A stretch of DNA of 64,000 nt from Prauserella shujinwangii (GTDB lineage Bacteria; Actinomycetota; Actinomycetes; Mycobacteriales; Pseudonocardiaceae): contig NZ_PVNH01000004.1 of the NCBI RefSeq assembly GCF_003001955.1, forward strand, positions 496,001 to 560,000, given 5' to 3'. A model generated the notes under the pieces. The model had not been told where the DNA came from and did no database searches. It saw only the letters and a program-made list of their open reading frames with translations. This document shows positions 30,949-37,665 of this stretch, one piece after another (the stretch's first letter is position 1; each line of letters begins with the position of its first letter). The translations under genes and the position numbers were made by a program.

Positions 30949-31152
30949 TCAACCGGCCTTCCTAACGAAGCGCCCCCGACTGTGGCTTCTGCCGTGAACG
31001 GTTGTCCTGGGGTTCCGTTTCGCGTCGCCCTTCGTCACGAAGCGACCGGTCACAGCGCTACGCGCACGGCTACGTGCGTTGGCAAAGTACTTGTCGGGGT
31101 CGCGCAGCATCTCCTCTGCGCGCTTGACTGACGGGCTCTTGTCGATCTTCAT
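30949..31152 (-). CDS. Small basic protein with a GRFV motif
   Basis: The 67-residue, strongly basic product reads MKIDKSPSVKRAEEMLRDPDKYFANARSRARSAVTGRFVTKGDAKRNPRTTVHGRSHSRGRFVRKAG. The segment TGRFVTKGDAKRNPRTTV is a widespread short motif of phage and mobile-element proteins with no assigned role. High charge suggests nucleic-acid binding, and a recombination directionality factor is one possibility that cannot be tested by eye. It starts at ATG 31152. Confidence 0.65.
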   Translation of the reverse strand: MKIDKSPSVKRAEEMLRDPDKYFANARSRARSAVTGRFVTKGDAKRNPRTTVHGRSHSRGRFVRKAG

Positions 31153-31218
31153 CGCGTGAACCTCCGTACGTCTATCGCATCAGCTTTGCGGCTGGTTATC
31201 AACGGAGCGAGCCGAAAA

Positions 31219-32061
31219 TCAGGAGGACGGAGGCCCAACCAACTGATCTGTCGCCTTCGCGCTCGACAGGGCCAACGCCAAGATCGATGCGAGCATCTGG
31301 ACCACGGCCACGTCTTCGTCGGTCAAGCTGCCGGGGTCGTCGGCGTCCACGGTCAACATTCCGTATGGCCGGGTGGACCGCACCGGCACCACCAGGAAGG
31401 TCCCGTATTTCGTGCTGGTTGCGCTCGGCTGCCAGTTGCCGGGTTTTTCCTTGCTGAGATCCGGCCATAGCTCGGGGGTATCTCGAATGAGGTTGTTGAT
31501 CAGTTCGTATCCCCGTCGATTCTTGCTTGTAAAGCTGGTTGACGGCTTGGCGCCCCGTCCGAAGTGCTGGCGCGGGACAAGCTTGATCTCGTCCGGCGTA
31601 TCGATGACCATCTCGTACCAACAGGCACGCGCCTTGTTGCCGGGATCGCATACCTTCGCGGCGGCGGCAAGGACGAGGCTTATCGCCCCCGCCTTCAACT
31701 CGCGACGCTTCTCTGGATCGTCACTGCAGCAGCCTTCCACGACGTACGAGATGACGGGTAGTAGCCCATCTGTCAACGCAAGGCGCATCTCCCCGGCGGA
31801 CTCGATGACCGCAGTTTCCGCATCCTCGGCGCGTCGCTCCGCCTGCACCGACTTGGCTGCCGGGACAGCAAACCCCGCCAACGCGATCACGGCGAGCAGG
31901 CCGGTAACCACCCACCGCCACCAGCCGTCGGTAGCGGTGAGTAGCGTGTTGAGCACAGGTGCAAGGGCGACTGCACCTGCGCCAACCCACAATGATCGCT
32001 GGGCAAACCAGGCGGCGACCCGTTCGAGCCGACGATCTTCGGGGTCTTGCACCGTGGTCAT
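31219..32061 (-). CDS. Membrane-anchored GAF-like protein
   Basis: The 280-residue protein starts at ATG 32061 behind GGAG. Two adjacent N-terminal transmembrane helices (SLWVGAGAVALAPVLNTLL, WWRWVVTGLLAVIALAGFAVPAA) lead to a coiled-coil stretch (VQAERRAEDAETAVIESAGEMRLAL). A cytoplasmic GAF-like domain follows, about residues 120-270, ending FLVVPVRSTRPYGMLTVDADDPGSLTDEDVAVVQMLASILALAL. Two clustered cysteines (EGCCSDD) open the domain. GAF domains bind small ligands or transmit signals, and no output domain is attached, so it may be a sensor or a membrane-acting effector. It lies downstream of the FtsK gene and its repeat region. Confidence 0.7.
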   Translation of the reverse strand: MTTVQDPEDRRLERVAAWFAQRSLWVGAGAVALAPVLNTLLTATDGWWRWVVTGLLAVIALAGFAVPAAKSVQAERRAEDAETAVIESAGEMRLALTDGLLPVISYVVEGCCSDDPEKRRELKAGAISLVLAAAAKVCDPGNKARACWYEMVIDTPDEIKLVPRQHFGRGAKPSTSFTSKNRRGYELINNLIRDTPELWPDLSKEKPGNWQPSATSTKYGTFLVVPVRSTRPYGMLTVDADDPGSLTDEDVAVVQMLASILALALSSAKATDQLVGPPSS

Positions 32062-32242
32062 GACGTGGAACTCTCCTGCCGTTCGGGCTTCGTTACATTC
32101 GCCTGGTGACGTGGCACCCAGCACGCCGCAGAGCAACGGTGAGGGGTGAAGGCGCGTGCGAGAAGCGCAACCCAGTTCACGACGGCAAGGTAGACCAGCA
32201 CCGGAACGCCCGTCGCCGGAGGTCTGTCCCGCGCGTCCAGGG

Positions 32243-32417
32243 GTTAGACCGCAAGTTAGGTCGGCGAGACCGAGTTAGGTTTGTAACTCGAAGAGTTACC
32301 CACCCTCGCACCCCTGGGACCTGCGAAAAGTTAGGAAGTTAGCCGAGTTACCCCTCGTCTCAGGCCCCACCGAATCCGGCCTGAGAAGGCCGCGACCGGG
32401 GGCGGCCGACGACCTAA
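32243..32417. repeat. GTTAG/GTTAC repeat cluster, candidate clt (conjugal transfer locus)
   Basis: GTTAG or GTTAC occurs in direct orientation at 32243, 32255, 32274, 32295, 32330, 32338 and 32347, often as CGAGTTAG/C. Inverted copies are TAACTCG at 32284 and CCTAACTCG at 32412. The cluster lies immediately 3' of the FtsK/TraB-like gene, in a 362-base gap (32062-32423) that holds no gene. In Streptomyces conjugative plasmids, TraB binds short direct repeats (TRS) in the clt region near traB, so this is the best candidate for the transfer site. Function is inferred from position and layout. Confidence 0.6.
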
Positions 32418-32423
32418 CTCGCG

Positions 32424-34550
32424 TCACTCGCCGTCCTGGGCACGGTCCGCCAACGCCGCGCGGACGGCGGCCGGGTCGACCGGCCACCGGTTACCCGTCG
32501 AGGAGACCTTGACGCCCTCGGCGGCGAGCCGGTTTCGCAGCGCCTTGCCGGTCAGCTTCCGGTATGGCAACCAGTCCGGCGCATGCTGGGCGAGCAACGC
32601 GGGCACGTTGGCAGCCGGGACCGGCTCGTCCCCGAGGACGTCGGCCACGTCCTTCAGGAGATCCCGGCTGGTGATCAGGGGTGCCTCGTCGGCGGCCGTG
32701 GTGCCGCGCTCCTCCATCGCGGCCACGGCCCGGTCGATGATCGGCGTGATCTGGTCGTTGGTGCGGGACACGTCGATGAAGTACACCTGCACGATGTCGG
32801 AACGCTCGCCGGTGAAGCCCTTCACCACGGCGGTGCCCTTGTCGGTGCCCGGGATCAGCTCCGTGGCCCGGTGCCCGGCCGAGTACGCACCCTGACCGAG
32901 CAGGGCGTCATTGGCCACGTGGTCGCCCACGGCGAAGGCGATGCCGTTCGAGCAGTTGCGGGTCACGTCGCGGGGCATCGAGTCCTTCGTCGGCGCCTGA
33001 GTGGAGACGATGAGGTGGATGCCGCGCTTGCGGCCCAGCCGCACGATGTCGGCCAGCAACCGGGAGATCTCCTTGCCGTAGGTCGGGTGCTGGATGGCCA
33101 CGTGCGCTTCCTCCAGCAGGCAGAACAGCGGGTGCAACCCCACGTTCTTGCTGGCCAGTTGCCGCGTCACGACCGGTTCCTCGAACCGGATCAGCAGCTC
33201 ACCCCGGGTCTGCACTTCGGCGTGCAGCTCCCGCAGGTGCGCCAGGATCTCCGCGATCTTCTCGTCCTCGGCACCCATGACGTAGCGGGAGCAGCGGGGC
33301 CGGAAGGCCTCGAAGTCGAAGTTGGCGTCGGGCACCCAGATGCGCAGCTCCACCGTGGAGTCCAGGGCGGCCCCGGCCATGATGACCCGGGCGGCGGAGG
33401 ACTTGCCCTGGCCGGGCATGCCGCCGGTGATGGTGTTGCGCTCCATCAGCGGTGCCGTCACCGGCGTGCCGCGCAGGGTCTTGCCGAAGGGCACCCCCTG
33501 GAACACGTCGACCGTGCCGTCCTCCAGCAGCGGGTAGTCACCGGCGCCCTCGGCCAGGGCGCCCTTGTCCGCCACCCACAGGTCGAGGATCCCGGCCTCG
33601 GCCCCGGTGGTGGGCCATACCTCCTTGGCCAGCCGGTGCAGGCCGGTGGCCAGGTCGGCGCGGCGACGGGCGATCTTGTCGGCGGTCACCCCGGCTGGCA
33701 ATCGCACCACCGCGTGGGTGCCGCGTCCGTCCCGGCGGGCCGGGGTGAGGTACTGCAGCGGCAAGCCCTGCTTGACGTAGGTGGTGACCTGCGGGATGCG
33801 CAGCGCCTCCAGGGCGCGGGCGATCGTGGTCTCGTCGATGACGATGTCGTCGGCCTCGCGAGCAGTCGCCAGCCAGCCCGGCGGCCGTCCCCGGCGGCGA
33901 CCTTCCCGCCACGCCGCCAGGAGGGTCAGCAACGGCGCGACCATCACCAACGGAGTCCAAACAAATGCGACGGCCGCGATGACCCAGCGGATGACGTTGA
34001 GGGTCCCGACCAGCACGGCGGTGAAGCTGCCCTCCCCGGACAGCTGGACGAACAGGCCGACCACGAGCACGAGGGCCACCAGCGCCGCCAGGCTGCCGAG
34101 TACTGCCTTGGCGACTCCGGCGAGCATCTCGGGCAGGTCCTTCAGCCGGTCGTGCCGAGCCTCGGTGGCCCGCTCCTTGCGGTCGACCCACTCCGCCAGC
34201 AGCTCCTGGTTGCCGGAGGCCTCGGCGGCGCGGATCTGCCGCCGGTAGAGCCCCAGGGTGGAGGCGTCCCAGGCGCGCTTGGCCCAGGACTCGAAGCCCT
34301 GCGTCACCGTCAGTCCGTGCCGCAGCACCGCCTTGCCCGCCTGGCGCGACCGCTCGGCGCGCACCACCTTCACCACCGTGACCACCGGGGTCGCCACCCG
34401 GCGCAGCACCACCTCGCGCACCAGGCTGGTGGTCGGCTCGTCCTCGACGATCTCGCCCTCGATGGCGGCGTCCGGCACCAGCTCCTTGCCCGGTGCCTCC
34501 ACCAGCTCGGCGCCAGGCTGGTGCTCGCGGTCGTCGTGGTGGGTAGCCAT
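32424..34550 (-). CDS. FtsK/SpoIIIE-type DNA translocase (TraB/TraSA-like)
   Basis: The 708-residue protein starts at ATG 34550 behind GGGAG. Two transmembrane segments (about 148-170 and 188-213) anchor it. The motor domain has Walker A GGMPGQGKS (376-384), Walker B-type FCLLEEAH, and the FtsK-like IVRLGRKRGIHLIVSTQAPTKDSMPRDVTRNCSNGIAFAVG. A winged-helix-like C-terminus (ALRNRLAAEGVKVSSTGNRWPVDPAAVRAAL) could read repeats in DNA. In AICEs such as pSAM2 this single protein moves double-stranded DNA between mycelial cells. It is coupled (two-base gap) to the DUF2637 gene and followed by GTTAG repeats. A role in virion DNA handling instead is less likely, because terminase is present. Confidence 0.9.
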   Translation of the reverse strand: MATHHDDREHQPGAELVEAPGKELVPDAAIEGEIVEDEPTTSLVREVVLRRVATPVVTVVKVVRAERSRQAGKAVLRHGLTVTQGFESWAKRAWDASTLGLYRRQIRAAEASGNQELLAEWVDRKERATEARHDRLKDLPEMLAGVAKAVLGSLAALVALVLVVGLFVQLSGEGSFTAVLVGTLNVIRWVIAAVAFVWTPLVMVAPLLTLLAAWREGRRRGRPPGWLATAREADDIVIDETTIARALEALRIPQVTTYVKQGLPLQYLTPARRDGRGTHAVVRLPAGVTADKIARRRADLATGLHRLAKEVWPTTGAEAGILDLWVADKGALAEGAGDYPLLEDGTVDVFQGVPFGKTLRGTPVTAPLMERNTITGGMPGQGKSSAARVIMAGAALDSTVELRIWVPDANFDFEAFRPRCSRYVMGAEDEKIAEILAHLRELHAEVQTRGELLIRFEEPVVTRQLASKNVGLHPLFCLLEEAHVAIQHPTYGKEISRLLADIVRLGRKRGIHLIVSTQAPTKDSMPRDVTRNCSNGIAFAVGDHVANDALLGQGAYSAGHRATELIPGTDKGTAVVKGFTGERSDIVQVYFIDVSRTNDQITPIIDRAVAAMEERGTTAADEAPLITSRDLLKDVADVLGDEPVPAANVPALLAQHAPDWLPYRKLTGKALRNRLAAEGVKVSSTGNRWPVDPAAVRAALADRAQDGE

Positions 34551-34552
34551 GG

Positions 34553-35356
34553 TCAGCTCCCCGCCTCGGTCACCAGGTGGATGGGCGGTGGGTGGCGCCG
34601 GTCGGCCACCTGGCGCAGTACCTGGCGCGCCTGGTTCTCGGTGATGCACAGCTCGCGCGCCAACCTGGCGCGGCCGACCTGGCGGCCTTCTTCTTTGCCC
34701 GCCGCCACCAGGTCCGTCGCCCGGTCCACCAGGGCGTCGTCCACCTGGCGACCAGGTGCCTGGCGAGCCTTTCGCCGGGTGGTGCGCGGCCGGGTCGCCC
34801 CCTTCTTCTCACCAGGCTGGTGCACCTGGTTTCCGATGTCCTCCAGGCTGGTGTCGGGTGCTGGCGCTACCTGGTGGTGTGGCTCTGGTTCGCCAGGAGG
34901 CCCCACCTCTGGGGCCGGGTTCTCCACCAGCCCCGGCACCCGGTGGGTCGCCAGGTTGTCGGCCTGGTGTGGCACCTGGCGTACCAGCCGCAGCACCAGC
35001 TCGAACGACACGGCGAACGCCAGGGGCGGCCAGGCGGCCACCAGCCGGGACACCAGGTCCGGTTCGGCTGCCGCCACGTTCGCCGCCAGCGACACCAGGA
35101 CGCCGACGATCAACGCCGTCCACGCCAGCCAGGGTGTCTCGCCCCGGCTGCGCCGAGCGTTGACGATCACCAGGGACGCCACCACCAAGAGGCCGTCAAC
35201 CGAGAGCGGTACCAGGAACGCCAACCACGCCTCGCCGTGCGCCGCGGCCAACTCGCGCATGTGCGTGTAGGAGGCGATCGCCGCCACCAATGCCACCAGG
35301 GCGCCGGACACCAGTCCGGCCGTGCGGGTGGCGCGTTCTGCCTGTAGTGCTGACAT
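34553..35356 (-). CDS. DUF2637 membrane protein (SpdB2-like spread protein)
   Basis: The 267-residue protein starts at ATG 35356. Four transmembrane helices fill residues about 10-130 (GLVSGALVALVAAIASY, AFLVPLSVDGLLVVASLVIV, WLAWTALIVGVLVSLAANVAA, WPPLAFAVSFELVLRLV), the DUF2637 pattern. A long Pro/Glu linker and a C-terminal helix-turn-helix-like part (GRARLARELCITENQARQVLRQVAD) follow. DUF2637 genes pair with FtsK/TraB genes in AICEs and are tied to intramycelial plasmid spread. The gene's DNA contains 27 CCWGG sites in 800 bases, far above its surroundings. Its start lies only 40 bases from attR. Confidence 0.85.
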   Translation of the reverse strand: MSALQAERATRTAGLVSGALVALVAAIASYTHMRELAAAHGEAWLAFLVPLSVDGLLVVASLVIVNARRSRGETPWLAWTALIVGVLVSLAANVAAAEPDLVSRLVAAWPPLAFAVSFELVLRLVRQVPHQADNLATHRVPGLVENPAPEVGPPGEPEPHHQVAPAPDTSLEDIGNQVHQPGEKKGATRPRTTRRKARQAPGRQVDDALVDRATDLVAAGKEEGRQVGRARLARELCITENQARQVLRQVADRRHPPPIHLVTEAGS

Positions 35357-35382
35357 CGTGATCGCCGAGTCTCCAATCAGGT

Positions 35383-35409
35383 CACCAATAGGTGTGTGCT
35401 GACGGTCGT
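35383..35409. other. attR: integrase arm plus core
   Basis: The arm CACCAATAGGTG (35383-35394), one base, then the core GTGCTGACGGTCGT (35396-35409). It is the exact counterpart of attL. Beyond the core the DNA is host ssb from codon 11 on. Confidence 0.88.
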
Positions 35410-35797
35410 CGGCAACGTGTGCAGCGACCTGACCCGGCGCACGGTCGCGAACGGCGACGAGGTGGTGAGCTTCTGGCTGCGCAGCAATGAGCGGCGCTTC
35501 GACCGGGAGACCGCGCGCTGGCGGGACGGCCGGACGCTCGCCGTGCGGGTCACGTGCTGGCGGCGCCTGGCCGCCACCGTGCGGACCTCGCTGGCGAAGG
35601 GCGACCCGGTCATCGTCAACGGCAGGCTGCACACCAGCACGTACGAGGCCGAGGGCACGGTGCGCGCCGTGCCCGAGCTGGAGGCGCTGGCGATCGGGCC
35701 GAACCTCTCGTGGTGCACGGCGAGCGTCACCCGGCTCGGCCGGAACAACGCGGACGGCACCGCGGGCGGCGAGCGGAAGGAGGTGTCGGCGGCGTGA
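35396..35797 (+). CDS. ssb: Single-stranded DNA-binding protein, 5' end replaced by element DNA
   Basis: The frame encodes 133 residues from a GTG that is the first codon of the att core: VLTVVGNVCSDLTRRTVANGDEVVSFWLRSNERRFDRETARWRDGRTLAVRVTCWRRLAATVRTSLAKGDPVIVNGRL, an OB-fold SSB. Joined to the stub at 7386 it gives a 139-residue protein beginning MAIGETVLTVVGN. It lacks the acidic C-terminal tip of the main SSB and matches the second SSB-like gene that precedes ettA in mycobacteria (Rv2478c position). In the integrated state it has lost promoter, ribosome site and six residues. The core GTG could restart it, but only a weak AGG lies upstream. Confidence 0.85.
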   Translation: MLTVVGNVCSDLTRRTVANGDEVVSFWLRSNERRFDRETARWRDGRTLAVRVTCWRRLAATVRTSLAKGDPVIVNGRLHTSTYEAEGTVRAVPELEALAIGPNLSWCTASVTRLGRNNADGTAGGERKEVSAA

Positions 35798-35845
35798 GGC
35801 GGGCACGTCGCGTTCCGTGCCCGTGTGATCACGCAGTGAACGACG

Positions 35846-35862
35846 AGCCACCCTGGGTGGCT
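35846..35862 (+). terminator. Hairpin after ssb
   Basis: AGCCACC (35846-35852) and GGTGGCT (35856-35862) form a seven-base stem with a three-base loop, between ssb and ettA. Confidence 0.55.
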
Positions 35863-35913
35863 GGGTGGTGACCGCCGTCAGTGCGCGGAACGGCTCACTC
35901 TACGATCGATGGC

Positions 35914-37590
35914 ATGGCCGAGTTCATCTACACCATGAAAAAGGTGCGCAAGACGGTCGGGGACAAGGTCATCCTCGACGACGTCAGCACCGCGTTCTAC
36001 CCCGGCGCGAAGATCGGCGTCGTGGGCCCGAACGGTGCCGGGAAGTCCACCGTTCTCAAGATCATGGCGGGACTCGACCAGCCGAGCAACGGGGAGGCGT
36101 TCCTGCAGCCTGGCGCGAGTGTCGGCATCCTCCTGCAGGAGCCCCCGCTCAACGAGGAGAAGACCGTCCGCGGCAACGTCGAGGAGGGCCTCGGCGAGAT
36201 CAAGGTGAAGCTCGACCGCTTCAACCAGATCGCCGAGCAGCTCGCCACCGACTACAGCGACGAGCTCATGGAGGAAATGGGCAAGCTGCAGGAGGAACTC
36301 GACCACGCCGACGCGTGGGAGCTCGACTCCCAGCTGGAACAGGCGATGGACGCGCTGCGCTGCCCACCGGGCGAGGAGGAGGTCACCCACCTCTCCGGCG
36401 GGGAGCGGCGCCGTGTCGCGCTCTGCAAGCTCCTGTTGTCGAAGCCGGACCTGCTGCTGCTGGACGAGCCCACCAACCACCTGGACGCCGAGAGCGTGCT
36501 GTGGCTCGAACAGTTCCTGGCCACCTACCCGGGCGCCGTCCTGGCGGTCACCCACGACCGGTACTTCCTGGACAACGTCGCCCAGTGGATCATGGAGCTG
36601 GACCGTGGCCGCGTCGTCGGGTACGAGGGCAACTACTCCACCTACCTGGAGAAGAAGCGCGAGCGGCTCGAGGTGCAGGGCAAGAAGGACGCCAAGCTCG
36701 CCAAGCGCCTGAAGAACGAGCTCGACTGGGTGCGGTCCAACGCCAAGGCCCGGCAGACCAAGTCCCGCTCCCGTCTCGACCGGTACGAGGAGATGGCCGC
36801 GGAGGCGGAGAAGACCAGGAAGCTGGACTTCGAGGAGATCCAGATCCCGCCCGGCCCCCGCCTGGGCAACGTGGTGGTCGAGGTCGAGCACCTGCGCAAG
36901 GGCTTCGAGGACCGGCTGCTGATCGACGACCTGTCGTTCATGCTGCCGCGCAACGGCATCGTCGGTGTCATCGGGCCGAACGGCGTCGGCAAGACCACGC
37001 TGTTCAAGACGATCGTCGGACTGGAGCAGCCCGACTCGGGCACGGTGAAGATCGGCGACACGGTCAAGCTGTCCTATGTGGACCAGACGAGGGCGGGTAT
37101 CGACCCGGACAAGACGGTGTGGGAGGTCGTCTCCGACCGGCTGGACTACATCAACGTCGGGCAGGTCGAGATGCCCTCGCGCGCCTACGTCAGCGCGTTC
37201 GGGTTCAAGGGTCCCGATCAGCAGAAGCCCGCGGGCGTGCTCTCCGGTGGCGAGCGGAACCGGCTCAACCTCGCGTTGACCCTGAAGCAGGGCGGGAACC
37301 TGATCCTGCTCGACGAGCCGACCAACGACCTCGACGTCGAGACGCTCGGGTCGCTGGAGAACGCGCTGGAGCAGTTCCCCGGGTGCGCGGTGGTCATCTC
37401 GCACGACCGGTGGTTCCTCGACCGCGTGGCGACCCACATCCTCGCCTGGGAGGGCGACGACACCAACCCCGCCAAGTGGTTCTGGTTCGAGGGGAACTTC
37501 GAAGGCTACGAGAAGAACAAGGTGGAGCGGCTGGGTCCGGACGCGGCGCGCCCGCACCGGGTGACGCACCGCAAGCTCACCCGTGACTGA
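35914..37590 (+). CDS. ettA: Energy-dependent translational throttle protein EttA (ABC-F)
   Basis: The 558-residue protein has two ABC domains and no membrane part. The first has Walker A GPNGAGKS (38-45), signature LSGGERRR and LLLLDEPTNHLDAE. An arm-type linker with a basic coiled coil (KKRERLEVQGKKDAKLAKRLKNELDWVRSNAKARQTKSRSRLDRYEEM) follows. The second domain has GPNGVGKT, LSGGERNR and LILLDEPTNDLDVE. EttA binds the ribosomal E site and gates entry into elongation according to the ATP/ADP ratio. ATG 35914 gives the usual 555-560 length. It normally follows ssb, as here. Confidence 0.96.
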   Translation: MAEFIYTMKKVRKTVGDKVILDDVSTAFYPGAKIGVVGPNGAGKSTVLKIMAGLDQPSNGEAFLQPGASVGILLQEPPLNEEKTVRGNVEEGLGEIKVKLDRFNQIAEQLATDYSDELMEEMGKLQEELDHADAWELDSQLEQAMDALRCPPGEEEVTHLSGGERRRVALCKLLLSKPDLLLLDEPTNHLDAESVLWLEQFLATYPGAVLAVTHDRYFLDNVAQWIMELDRGRVVGYEGNYSTYLEKKRERLEVQGKKDAKLAKRLKNELDWVRSNAKARQTKSRSRLDRYEEMAAEAEKTRKLDFEEIQIPPGPRLGNVVVEVEHLRKGFEDRLLIDDLSFMLPRNGIVGVIGPNGVGKTTLFKTIVGLEQPDSGTVKIGDTVKLSYVDQTRAGIDPDKTVWEVVSDRLDYINVGQVEMPSRAYVSAFGFKGPDQQKPAGVLSGGERNRLNLALTLKQGGNLILLDEPTNDLDVETLGSLENALEQFPGCAVVISHDRWFLDRVATHILAWEGDDTNPAKWFWFEGNFEGYEKNKVERLGPDAARPHRVTHRKLTRD

Positions 37591-37665
37591 CCGAGTGATG
37601 TGAACCAGGTCCCCGACGCCCGCGCTGAGCGAGCACGCCGGAGCCAACACTGAGCGGAGTCCCCC

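Larger units (their letters stand above)
7404..35409. mobile_element. 28-kb integrated prophage/AICE hybrid element inserted in ssb
   Basis: The ends are fixed by three observations. The 14-bp core GTGCTGACGGTCGT occurs at 7404-7417 and 35396-35409. The ssb reading frame is continuous across the two outer flanks. Inverted arms CACCTATTGGTG (7425-7436) and CACCAATAGGTG (35383-35394) lie just inside the cores. Cargo: serine integrase, AAA replication-type ATPase, HNH/terminase and full HK97 head plus siphovirus tail genes (plus strand), then mostly minus-strand AICE-like genes including Scr1/DUF6879, a GAF protein, FtsK/TraB and DUF2637. No endolysin is seen. Head, tail and packaging genes are all open, so particle formation is conceivable. 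Clean ends and intact genes suggest a fairly recent insertion. Confidence 0.93.

Noticed and set aside
32583-35270. 895-residue plus-strand frame antisense to FtsK/DUF2637
   Set aside because: His/Gly/Arg-rich shadow; the minus strand has Walker motifs and membrane helices.
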